Source: Mesocentrotus franciscanus (lineage: Eukaryota > Echinodermata > Echinoidea > Camarodonta > Strongylocentrotidae). From it: a stretch of 64,000 nt of DNA. The DNA lies in assembly GCA_037976565.1 (NCBI GenBank), contig CP137668.1, positions 19,551,714-19,615,713 of the forward strand, read 5' to 3'. The position numbers and the translations under genes are program-made. Under the pieces are notes generated by a model. The model saw only the letters and a list, made by a program, of their open reading frames with translations, had not been told where the DNA came from and made no database searches. Below, in pieces: positions 1 to 13,000 of the stretch (position 1 is the first letter of the stretch; each line of letters begins with the position of its first letter).

Positions 1-979
1 TTTACATTGTTAGATGTACAATTAGGAAACCTTCACAACATCATGGATGTATACAACTTGCACATGCTCATGACATACAATAGGATCACCTTAACAGCCT
101 TTTCAAAATGTGCTACATGTATATATGGCCTTCTCGGAACATAATAGTTGGTTCAATGGACCATGGAGACAATGAATGATGCACAAGATTGAAAATATTT
201 CTTTAAAAGGGGAAACAAAAAGGGTGTGGTAAATTTTGGGATAATAACAAATATTGTGAGAACTTGTCACATGTACTTTACATGAAAAGGTCATGCATAT
301 TTTACAAATTGATATCTACTGCTAGTTTGCTTTAACCATGGACCTATGAAAAATGATAGGTCCCAAAGTTTAACCAAGCAATTAAAATTTAAAAAATATA
401 CAACTATTCCAAGTTCTTGTTGTAAACGTTTGTAGACCTAAGTACCTTTCCTATATTCAGCTGCTTTTCCAGTACATCTGTAAGACATTTTGGTAGAGGT
501 TCTGTACATGTACATGCACGGAATGGCAAAAATCAAAACATGTCCAATCAGCAGTGTAAATATGTACATACATGTGTATATAATTTTGTTTGAGTTCTTT
601 TTAGATTTGCTGTTGTTCATGTACTGTACATGCATATTTTTTCCTTTTTCTATCAGCCAAAAGCTTTTCTACCTTAATTTGTATCTATCCAGAGCTTAAT
701 TCCTCACCATTTCTGTATATTGTGTAAAGCCAAGGTAATATTATGATTGCAGAGCAACCCTGGGTAAACTAGTCATATTATAATTTTTCATTTTTATTTT
801 TTTTCATTTTTATTTTGCACTGCCTACTTCTACCTCTATGTAAAGCGAAATGCACAATCTAATGAAGTACTAGTATACCTCGATGCAAATTTTAAAGGGA
901 AAATGATTCAGTGATCTGCATGTGTATGTATTGATATAATTCATTGAGGAATATTTGAAGCTGTGACATCCACACTTAC
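1..979 (-). other. Intron 4 of the SPATS2-like gene (partial)
   Basis: The stretch follows the GTAAGT donor read on the minus strand at 974-979. I looked for the lysine-rich exon expected next in SPATS2 proteins and did not see one. It holds short TACATG-type repeats (around 500-650) and A/T-rich sequence only. The small open frames here have no recognisable product. Confidence 0.6.
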
Positions 980-1026
980 CTTCTTGCCATGCGACTGCCA
1001 CTCATTCAAAACAGTTTTGGCTCCAT
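980..1026 (-). CDS. SPATS2L: SPATS2-like coding exon 4
   Basis: Read on the minus strand, an acceptor (TTCCTTGTTAG) precedes 47 nt and a GTAAGT donor follows. With one base carried from exon 3 it makes exactly 16 codons: DGAKTVLNEWQSHGKK, ending in phase 0. The VLNEW...GKK core aligns with VLKEW...GKK of vertebrate SPATS2/SPATS2L, directly after the UBA-like domain. Confidence 0.85.
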
Positions 1027-4000
1027 CTAACAAGGAAATAAAGAAAGAAACTAAAAATTACATGGCCTTAAATATGCAAGTAATTTTAAGGATACTTCGT
1101 GCAATAAAGGCATGTTGTCACTGTCAACATTTTGAAGGTTTATGAAGGTTATAAAAATGTTTACAGTATTTAAACTCTCTTCAAGAATGTTTCAATCTTT
1201 TGAAATTTTTACCAACTTCGAGTAGAAAGTATATTCTATTATGGACACCACAATTATGTACTACATGTATACCAACCAAATTGGTATGCCAACTGAACCA
1301 TACTGTTGAGTCGGTGTGAAAATACTTGTACCGGGTATATTGTATACCAACAGGGCTTTAAGGTACTGGGATAAATATAATGGTAAATCCTTCTCCATAA
1401 CACAAACAAATGTATGGTAATTTTTACAGAGTAAAATGTTACAAACAGTAACAGTAAAACGTTTAATACTAAGTAATCAAGTACACTAAAATTGAAATTA
1501 AAATTTTTGTGATTTGGTTCCATGTGTTCAAAATACTTCAATGTTATCAAACACAATGGCACAAAATCCATTTAACACTGAACTTATTATAACCATGCAA
1601 ATAGCTAGTAGTAGCTACATGTACCATGTTTGAATGCAGTATAATCTTGTGTGTAAAGTATTTAGCATGCACATACATTGTATGATGGGTTTACACTTGC
1701 AAATCCTTAAATTGGCAACATGTTGAGAGGTTCAAATTCATGTTGTATTCCATCAAAATTGGCCATTCTTCTAGCTTTCAACAAAGTTCTTACCCATGTA
1801 CAGGTATATTGTTTTCAGAGACATTACATTCTAATATAACAATGTAGCACATAGAAAAAAATATTATTGTTGCCAATTTGAAGAATAATAAGATTAATCT
1901 AGCCCTTAAAAAATTGCTGTGGTGACAGGGTAAAGTGACCTTTTTGCACTGCCGGAAACAAGGTTATATACAGTAGGCCTACACACTACACTGTACAGTT
2001 GTATACTTGAAACTATAAACATCTAGAAACATGGTGTGCATGTACAATGTACATGTACATGTATTCTAGCCATTTTTTACAGGGAGAGAAATGGAATTGA
2101 TATTGTCAACTTGTTGATTTCCTCCTAATCATGCCAGACTTCAATGAAATGAACAACAATTTTTTGTTAAAGGACAAAAAGAGACACATTTTATGCATCA
2201 GACTTCAACAAAGTTCAAATGACATGGAAAACATATAAGTCAGGCAGTTCAATAAAACACATCTGAACACATCAAAGCACTTACTCTTCATCATTGCAAA
2301 CATGCAACTGATGTGTACACTGTTGCCATGTCGACCATTAAACAGTTATATTCTGTCAAGGACACAAATATCTTGATGTCACAGCACATTACATATTTTA
2401 TTGAATTTGGCTGAATATAATGCAAACACTGACAGATTCTTGGACTACGGTATGCATTTTACCTTCCAAAAATAAAAATAAATTTGAAAACACAAAAAGG
2501 AATGTCCTCTGTTTTCTGTACATGTACAGATCTATGTGTAAGTGTAGATGCAGGCCTGTGTACTGTAGGTGAAGCCTAGATGTTTATTCTCCTATAATTA
2601 TTTCAAAATTTCTTTTGTATTACCTCTGTGCATTTATTCTTGAAACTGCTGTGCAACAATTACATGCACACGAACATTAGGGCAAAACACTCTTGATACA
2701 AACAACAACAATAACAACAAAATGGACAAATGTCTATTAGACAAAATTATATCAAACAACATAATTACCCCTTGTAATGTAGTTTACTTGTAACATTTTC
2801 TATAAATGTACATGTACACACTGTACATGGACATGCAAATGTATGTTTTTGCATGTACAGGCTGTACATGTACATGTATGTAGAGGGCTAGAGGCACACT
2901 AGAGACAGCTACACGGAGACTCGCAATGATTTTACCCCCAGAAACAACTGATATAATTATACATGTAGGGTTCAAATAGCTCACAAATTTTCCTTCCTGA
3001 GGAGTCTCTTTGGTTTCATATTTTCTTTCGATGTAGTTGAGCCTCCACTACCAATTCACACACCAAAAAAGTGTATATAATGCAAACAAAATTGGGTGCG
3101 CTCATAACTTCATACTGAATAAACACAACATCTGCATACATGTACAATGTATATGTACATGTTGTATGTATTGTATTGAAAAAGGGCAACACCAGTAAAA
3201 GATTTATAAAATCAAAACAATAATGGACTTTTCAATCAAAGATCAATGCTCTTTACAATTACATTAAAACAATATCTTTCCCATAAATCGGAGGGGAGTT
3301 ATTTTAGTCTTTGACCTGTAAACAATTCTTATCACCACAGCAAGATCACAATTCGAACCAAGATCAAACTTTTGCGCAAATAAACCGCAGCACAACCTTG
3401 CCCATCTGGACTTTACCCTCAAATATTGAATACAATTGACAGTAACTTCCATCTCTGTCACATGGTGCAATGCAAAATACCTCCACTGACAATTTGATGC
3501 AAATCTATGTCAGGTCCATTTCCTCTTGAGTTAATATGAGCTGTAAAGTGATGTCAAGGACAATCAAGAACACTTCAAATGAGTAATAATCAAGATAGTG
3601 GATAGTTATGAAGTAGCTAGAAAGAAATGGTAAACGGCACAATCAAAGCAGATTAATCCTTGGTTACAAAAATTCTTTATAGAGAAGTTATTTAAATATA
3701 CACATGTAAGCATACATGTACAAGTATGTACATGAATAACCTTGGGGAAAATGGAAACTTTGATTTCATACTAGAACGAACAGGACTTTGAAGATAATAA
3801 GGACTTTACCAACATTTGGATAACTTTTATTTTATTTTTAATATCTATGCATATATTACAAGAGCAAAAAAAAAACTCAAGTCCAGGTTATCATTTATCT
3901 GCAAATTTATTCCTGGGACCCTTGCATAAAAAACAAAAAACAAACTTATATACAATTTCACTTTTAGCCAATATGTACAAATGTACCTGTACATGTACAT

Positions 4001-7000
4001 GTATTAAACTAATGTTTGATATTCGGAGTTCAATTTAAACTCAACTACAAATGTAAATTTTATACAAGAGGACCATGTTCTCATTCTGTCAAGTCAAGAA
4101 TATCTAAAAACTACATGGACATCCAAACATTAAGGGAAAAATTGATCATTACAGTATGTGCAAATTAACTTAGTACAAATACGCCTAAATATATTGTGTT
4201 TTTAATGTAATACCAGTAAATACACGTACTGGTAGGCCTAAATGTACTGTACATATGTGTATGCTGTTTGGTGCCAGGAGTGTCAACTTTGAGAGGCATG
4301 GTGGGATACAAATATTCACTACATACCATGGATCTGGCTTTTCTTTACTAATGTAATGTTTTGTAATTAGTTTTCCAAATTAAAACAAATGAAGCAATCA
4401 AATCACATGAAATGATGTGTCAGACCTACTCTAAAGGGGGAGCAAACTTTGACGTTAAAAGGGTCCATCATTAGAAAGTAATGCACCAATCTACTTGTAC
4501 TTGTACATGTACATGTAGATGTAGATGTACACTGTATCTACATGTAGCTAGCTGTCTATCTATAGATTGTAGCTAGCTATCTAGCTTACTATCTATTAAT
4601 TGACCTACATGTACATGCACAACTGTATTGTACAAAATAATTTGATCTACAGACTGTAAAGTATAAAACAAATTTACACTGTATATGAACTAGACTATTA
4701 AATATCATTTAAACCAAAGAATTCAAGCATCGTCTCTGTGTGTGGTTCCTGAACTGGTCATGTGCATATATAGCCTTGAAAAAAAACTGCAAAGTGTCAG
4801 GTTCAATAGACTGCCATTGCCAAGCTTGGGAAGGTTTTGATTATACATGTAACTAGGCCATGCTGTGTGGCCAACACCCAATATATATATTCAATACCAG
4901 ATATATTGGACTTACTGTAGTTTGCAGGCACAAACCCTTGTCATAGTGCATAAAAGAGGGTCTGAGCTAGAAGACTATAAGGACACTGCAGTCAATAAGC
5001 CCTGTACTGTACATGTACATGTACAGTGTAGCTGCTCCTGACAACACATCCAGAATCTGACAGGGTTAAAGGTAAAGACCAGTTTTGGAAACGCCCCCTT
5101 CTCAAAAATGAAATTGAAGCTCTTTTTACCAATCATAAGAAAGAATGTTTTGACTCATACATGATGATGCAAATTTTGCCGGGAAACCGCCTACTAATTG
5201 ATATATTTGGTATCTATTTGGACCTGATAGATATCACGCATGTGTCGCGTAGTCCCATATACATCTTCCTGTGTACAGTGCTTGTAACTTTGCCAAGACT
5301 GGGCCAAATTTCTTAACATTTTGATGATTCCAAAACCTTGCAGTACACACCAATACTTACAGTATATGCTAGATGATCAACCTTTTCTGATCGATTCCAC
5401 AATGTTTCTCTCACAATGCAATCGCATGACCAGAACTGGTCATTATCTTTAAGCTCTGTTCATTACTTTGTGGAATTGTGTTTAAGTATCGAATGAGAGT
5501 CTGTGCCTGCAGACTATTAAAATTGGATGTGTGGACTATACTCATTTCAAGAGTTCCACACTAGTCTATAAACAACAGACTCTACAGGAACACATAATAT
5601 CAGGATTAGGAAAAAAGAACTGTAGAAGAAACTGGTAGCTACAAGGTACATTGTACATTGTACATTTTTTCCAAACAAAACCAACTCATCATTTCCTTAT
5701 CTTTTTTTCTTATATTTTGTTGTTGATGTGTACCTGTACAGTATTGCTCGAAATAAAGTAGACAGATTACCGCCGGGTCTCGCGGGAATCAACCCAAGAC
5801 CGAGTCCCGCGGTAATACCGCGGGAACTCTTCCCTGTGCGGTACACAAATCGCGGTAATTACCGCGGGAATGTACCACGGGATTTTCAAGAAAATCTCGT
5901 CATGAACCATCACGTACGTCAGTAGTCCCTTTGCCATGTATCAAACGGAAAGGATTCGCACGTCGCTTTGCCGTAATTGTTAATCACTTAAATGATGAAT
6001 GACGCCGGGAGAAATGCTTTCATTCCTTATATTTCTGTCGACGGACAAGGTTGTGATCGCGCCGCGCGAAAACGCGGGCTTATAAAAGCTAGCTTACCAG
6101 TGGATGCTCGCCGAGCGGGCGGCGTCTCCAATCTGCCTCGCTCAGCTAAGTTACTAATGAAGGCACTGCCAGTGCCTTAAAAGGACGTCACATCGCAGTC
6201 CACGTTCTCGTCGTGCAAATCTAAAAGTCCCTAATGTTGGAGAAAGAAGCCAAACCGTCCGTAGGTCACCGTCATAACATGATCTCACTCCTAAATGCGC
6301 TATCATTTCATGGTCTCAAACGGCCTTTGCCCTGTCTTGATAATACTGTCCAGGAGTTTGCATTGAGAATCATGTTGCTTGATTTGAATAAAAATAAAAA
6401 TTATTGAAGTTGTAGGCCTACAGATTGCCGATAAGCAAATTATTTAATTTTTCTTTTGTGTGCCAAAGCACAACGACCTCGATTTACTGACATTTGGTTT
6501 CTTAAAGTTTGGGGAATGATGGATGATGATCGAGTTTGACTACTGGTTGACACAAATCATATTTAAAGTAAATGTTTAAGAAAACATATCATTTAGTGTA
6601 CTTTTTACAGGCGCGGATCCAGGATTTCTTAGACGGGGGGGGGGCACAATTTTTTTCTCCCGCAAATTTGAAAATCGCGCCGGCCGAAAATTCGCTCAGT
6701 GGGGGGTAGTGAGCAGATTTTTTTTTTTGTACCCGAAAATGCTCAGGGGGTAGTGAGCACTAATTTTTTTTTTTTTGGCCCGGGGGGCGTGCCCCCTGTG
6801 CCCTCCCCCACTGGATCCGCCATTTTTCTTACTAATGAATATTGTAATATACGCCCTAAATGAAGTCACATGAATGATTCACTAAGCCAAAGCAATGAAC
6901 ATAAATGAGCGAGTATCAAGATTCCTCCCCCGATCGGCGGTTTTCCGCCGATTTCAAAATTATAAGACAGTTGTTTTTTTTTTGTATGTCGCAATGATTA

Positions 7001-10000
7001 TGGACAAATAAAATCAAAATATATATAAATATTTTTTTTTAACCCTTACCCTTACACTAACCCCGTAAGGAGGCGCTGTCCCCTTAACCCCTGCTATATA
7101 GGGGCGTTGCCCCTGGAACTTCATTTAATATTCCTCTTTTTGGGGAATATCTATGTCTCATATATCGTGTCTGTAATAATTTTTAAAGGAGGCATATTAA
7201 GAGAGATTTATAGACAAAGATGTTGACGGTGATGACAATCAGGGGCGGATCCAGCCGGCGACAAGAGAGGGGGCCAAAGAAGGGGCCCACTTCGTGCGAA
7301 AATTTGAAAATCGCGCCGGTCGTTTTTCGCTCAGTGGGGAGTGAGCATAATTTTTTTTTGGCCCCGAAAATTTGAAAAACTCAGTGGGGTTGGGGGTGAG
7401 CACATTTTTGGGGCCCCAATTTTTTACTCAACACCCCTTGAGCGCCAGGAGGGCCCGGGCTAGGTTAGGGTTGATTTTTGTAATATCAGTTTAAAAACGG
7501 GTTAAAACACCCCTTTTTTTACAAATAAAAGATGGGCCCCCTCCCCTGGCGCTCAAGGGGGATGTTGAGTAAAAAATATAATGGTAATGATGCATTATGA
7601 TATGATTATTTTATTGACAAGGAAGATGTTGACATGACCGTGTATTTTTGGTTACCCAATTACCCACCCCTCCCTTCGACCATTTTCACGAGGGGTACTC
7701 GTGATTTTTTTACATGTATTTGAACCTACTCGTAAAGGACAATTACCCCTGGGCAACCCCGAAAAATAACCCCTAAGGACAACCAACCTCCGAGGACAAT
7801 TACCCCCCAGAAAATCCCCCAGGAAAATGCCCCCTTGTTCATGTGTTCTGTCCTTCGTCCCCTGTTCGTTCCCTTTTTGTTCCAGTCAATTAATTTGGTA
7901 TTACCCGACATTAAATTGTTGGCAAAATTTCACTGAAATTTAATCATGTGAAAGAGGATGTCATTTAAGAAACACTTCTGCAAAGATCCCCCTCCCCCGA
8001 AAAAAGAGTAAATAATGTTTTGGTTTTTCTACTCTATGCATAATTTTTTTCTGGGGGGGGGGACAAGAGAACCACAGCCCTATGAGTCGTTTTATTCTCA
8101 GAAAATGATCCCGACCCAACTTTATTTGCCAATTAGAGGACATCGTACGCTTCCGACCCAACTCTAGTTATTCTTTAATTTCCGACAGTAATCACATTTA
8201 TTTCTCACGATTTTCAAGCGATTTCATGGGCAAAATATAAAAAAGAACTTGTGCAGTATTGTATTAAACTCTTACTAGCATTGGGGATCCAGGGGCACAA
8301 CCGGCCCTCGTCCCCTTCCCCTTTGGACGAAAAGTGCTCACAAAAGCTTTGTTGGGGCTGGCTTTAGTGCCCCCCGCCCCATTTGGGCAAAACTACAAAA
8401 AAAATACTGATCAACCTTTTTTTTAATTATTGGATTAGTGCCCCCACCTGTTGGTAAATCCAGGATACGCCCCTGCTCTATTGTAACTATTTTTCATACA
8501 ACTCATGATATATATTGTTTATTTGTAAACACTAGCATTGGCGGATCCAGGGGGTGTTAATATGATTACAGTTGACGTTCCCACGATATTGTCGGAAGAT
8601 TTCAAAAGAAAATAACTAGCGCGTAAATTACAAAGGGCGGGGTGTATCATTTACAAGCTTGTCAATTACAACGCTTGTGGTGCGCGCTGAGCGGGGGACA
8701 GAGACTCATAAATGATTGTGGATTTGTAAAGAGTGGACGTTTAAAATGTACGTATTTTTCGTTTATAGTTTATAGTGAGGAATCACGCCATAATGCGTTT
8801 AAATAGAATTGCCAACTCATTTTAATGTATAATAATAGGATTAGCAAAATAGATTTGAAATAATTTCCGTCTGAAAAAAAACCTCCGTAGATATAGATCT
8901 ACATAAACAATAGTTTTAAAAAATGCTTTGACACATTTTAGCGTAATTGACATTGTTATTTACAAAACTGTAGATCTCTAACAGCTTTATTTCTTTAACA
9001 AGACTCTAAGTCTAAGCTCCAGTTCGTTCCAGGTGCCAGGTGGCCCTCCGCCGTTTATAACAGTGCTCTTTGGCTTAAGGGGACCTTTAGAATTTGTTCA
9101 TAAAAAGAGTATTGTTTCTCTAATCTCCCGTTTCCTTCCAGCCGGCCCTCTTCATCGGGCGCTTTGAAATAAGGGGACCTTTAGAATTTGTTCATAAAGG
9201 ATTTCTTGAAGTCCTGTTTCTCTCAGCTTACCTTATGATGTGTAAGGGGTTTTCTCTCTCTCTCTCTCTTAACTCTTCAGATGAACTTTATTGTTCACAT
9301 TCCAATGCAGTTTACATATATACTTTATACGAACCAAGTGAAACAGAAAGCATACATTTAAATGCAATATCAAAATAATGAGTGAAACATGATTATAACA
9401 TCACTCCTTTTCTAACTTCATCATTACCACAATAATTTCTTTTTAATTTTATTCCTAAACGTTGTAGTTGAATTTATTATACTTACCGCTTTGGATTTGT
9501 TTGCACTTCTCCGAATGTTGCCTTTAAGCATGTCAACAACAACAAATCATATTAAATTCAAATTTTATTAAAAAAAAAAAACCAAGTATATAATTCGTTA
9601 AAATAATTGTCCAGAAAAATCGGACCGTGTTATAACCCCCGTGGACGAATACCCAACAAGAGAATTAGCCCCCTGAACCCCTATGACAAATATGCCCCAA
9701 GGACCCCCCGCCCCTGTTCATTAAAGGAGAAGTCCACCCTGTTGATAATTTGCATTTAATAAAATCAGATTATTTTTTTTAGGGGAGGGTAATTGTCATC
9801 GGGGGTGAAATGAAAGGGGTAATTTTCAAGGGGGGTAAATTGTCCTCGGGGGTTATTGTCCCGCTGGTAATTAGCTGGGGGTGATCGTCCTATAACCCCT
9901 TTATTCCTACCCAGTCTCCTCTTCTTCGCATGTTTTTCCTCTCCCTATATAGAATCCTTTATTCCTAACCAGTTTCTGATTCTTCCCATCTATTTCCTCT

Positions 10001-13000
10001 GCCTATTAAATTCCATTTAATTCCTGTCTCTGATATCATTTATTCCGTAATATCTACATGTATTCCGCTTCCCTTTTATCCTTTGATTCTTTGATTGGTC
10101 ATCTTAAGACATCACGCTCCATGGATGTTTACAAGTCCAGTCAGGCATTGATTGATTAACAAGTGAATGACATGAGGTCACTGTCCTCCACACCGATAGT
10201 TTGGGGGTTGACAAGGAAGTGAGGAAAGTGTATCACCACGTGCTTGCCGAGGGGAGAACAAAGATCAATGAGAGAGAGAGAGAGAGAGAGAGAAAGAAGG
10301 GGAGGGGGTAGGCTCTGGTAAACACCCTTTTCCTATCGAATATTTCGTCTCGCATACATACGATTTATGTGCGGAGGAATGAAATTCATGAACGGTGCAT
10401 GTCATCATAATAAAACTAAATAGATATGCCAAGTTTGGACTTTAAAAACGGAGTGATTCTGGAGACATTTTGATTCTATCAGTGGGTTACTGACCTCTAC
10501 CCAACCCCGTCCTCCTACTTCTCTCTCTCTCTCTCTCCTCCTCCACGTGATTAACATTTCCCAGACATGTTTTGACAGTTCTTATCTAAGATATATGACA
10601 CGCCCCAGCCAGCTGAAACCAGGGGAAAGGGCTTGTGTAGTCTGCCAATTCAGACTTACTTAGAATTCATCAATAGAGTAAATGACAACTGAAAACAAGC
10701 AAGTATTTGCTTTCGAAACATAAGCTGGCAAAACATTATTTTGCCAATGAGAAGAGTTAACTTGTCATCTGAAAATCACCATTTAGAGAAAGATCGAGAT
10801 CGTACGAATCGTTGTTGTAGTTGTTTTAAAATGGAAGTCTTGTGTCCGAAACTAGACAACTAAAAAGTTTACCGTCGGGTGGTTTTGGTTCCATCATGGA
10901 CTTTTAAAATCTTTCGGATAACTTTCATCTGATTTTCGGATTTAAACATGGATATTCTAAAAGTGGGATCACGTCATAGAATCAGGTAAGTATGTAATAA
11001 CTGATCAATCTGTAGCTAAAAAATTGCATGCTGCGTGTTTATGCCCAGTAGGGCCGTTTGTATTTTCAAACTCAGAATGAGCATCAGCAGATGGGATGCG
11101 CGCGGCGAAGTTGATAAGTGCATGCATAGTCGTCAGTTGTGCGTACGTACATATACGAGCTACCTTTCGCGCTATATAGTCGGGGGAACAACCATCGTAT
11201 GCAGTGAGTGTGTGCGAACTCGTGGAGTAACGTCAGTCATTCGCCAATTTCCATTCATTACATATAGATAGAAAATAGAAGTGCTCATACATCTCACTCA
11301 CATTAATACACGCATTTTTATTTATGTTTTGAGGATAGACTCAACATATGAGAATCTCGTGTTTTACGAGATTACATTACCTCCAGACTGCGGTACATTA
11401 CCATTTCACATTACCGCGGTACACCGCGGTAATCGACTGAGTGGCGGTACTCAATAAATTACCGTGGTAATTTGCTCCCGCGCGGTACACGGCGGTACGC
11501 TGTCTACTTTATTCCGAGCAATACTGTACATTGTATCTGAGCTGAAGCTATCATTTCTCTTGAAGATTGGCCAATTCCTGACTACTATAACTCAATCAGC
11601 CACAACATTAATGAACAATGCTCCTCCACATCCTCCTCTTTTTCTTTTAATTGGGAAGTGATTGAAACCCCTTTTCTGCATTTTTTTTATGTGGCTTCAT
11701 ACTGTACATGAGTCATGAGCAACACATTTTGGGCAAACCCTCCTTGAAGATCTAAAAAATCTTCACTGTATATTAAACATTGTAGAGCCACTTACTGAAA
11801 TGTAGCCTAAATGAGTACATGAAGGCATTTTTTTTCACAAGTAACATTACAGTACATAATCAATGCTAAAGATAACATATTTCTCAACTGTGACGGAGTT
11901 TACAATAGGAGACTAGCAGAAATTTCCATTTTGCTGGAATGAACTACCGGTATATGTTCATGCATACCAAAGGATATTACATGTAGTTCTTTCAAAGTCG
12001 GGAATGTACATTCTATTCTTTCACATTTATATTGACTTTTGTCAGAAGTAAAGAAACGTTGTGTACATACAGTAATGCAACTGCTGACGTATTACACCAA
12101 GTACAGGTATTGTAAAGTACTGGACCTCATAAATCTCTTTCAATTATTCCTTGCTTCTTTATGCTATCCAAGTTGTTGTTGAACATGTGTGATGGTATTT
12201 CATTATTTCATACGTGAGTGAGTATTACAGAGGTCACTAAATGTCATACAATCGTACTAAGACTAATTATGCAGCTTTTATACATCATATTAATACTGTA
12301 AATGTAGGCCTATAATAATTTTGTCTGCTCCAAATTTGTTCAACATCCATGACCTTGACAAATTACTGAGATTTAACTTGAACTGTATGGCATGGAAAAA
12401 ATATTCACATGTTTTTGTTTTTGTTTTCTAACGAGGATCTTACCGTCCATGAATGACTGTATTGCTTTATCCACATTTCCCTCATGGCATTGAAGAACGA
12501 GTGCAACATCATCTCTACTCCTGCTAGGAACAACCTCATGGACTTTGGCAATCTGGGTGAGGGAGGAGATTTAGTGAAAATTATATAACAATATTTGTTT
12601 TCACACCATGAACATTCGACTTCAATGACGTTCTCACTGAACTTCAACAAACAATCTAAATTGGAATGATATGTTTGAATACATGTGTGTAAAAAAAAAC
12701 ATACTGTTGAAATCTTTAATACATGTAGATGGGGCAATTTAGAGGAAGAAAAAATATTACTGTGATTTGTATCTTTACAATCTAAAAGCATTCATCTATA
12801 TTCTATAATTATCTTACCCTCCGTATTTGAATATTGTTCAACTGAATATACATGTACATGTACAATGTACATGTACATCAACATGTAGTAATTTCCCATG
12901 CTGTATTGCTGTACATGTAAACCAAACACTTACATGTATGAGACCTTGCATTAACCTATATACATGTAGATGGTATTATTGGTATACATGTACATGTATG

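Larger units (their letters stand above)
5739..11526. mobile_element. 5.8 kb region bounded by ~27 bp inverted termini (composite transposon-like)
   Basis: The left end reads CAGTATTGCTCGAAATAAAG then TAGACAG (5739-5765). The right end (11500-11526) is its reverse complement with one G/A difference. Inside each end is a CpG-rich zone of repeated ACCGCGGTAA-type words (5770-5880 and 11370-11500). CAG...CTG termini suggest a hAT-like element, but the 8 bp flanks (TACCTGTA and TACATTGT) are only a weak match. No transposase frame was found inside; other decayed elements are nested in it. It may also be two solo elements of one family in opposite orientation. Confidence 0.55.
1027..12443 (-). other. 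Intron 3 of the SPATS2-like gene, with nested mobile elements
   Basis: This 11.4 kb intron contains no exon I can support. From 1027 to 5000 it is plain AT-rich DNA with many TACATG repeats (for example 2041-2062, 2808-2880, 3985-4005, 4503-4525, 5008-5028). A TTAA-flanked MITE lies at 5070-5448. From 5739 to 11526 there is a block bounded by inverted termini that contains several hAT-like fragments. From 11527 to 12443 no structure was seen beyond short repeats. Confidence 0.6.

Noticed and set aside
7041..7070. AACCCTTACCCTTACACTAACCC words
   Set aside because: Short and irregular; not a telomeric repeat.
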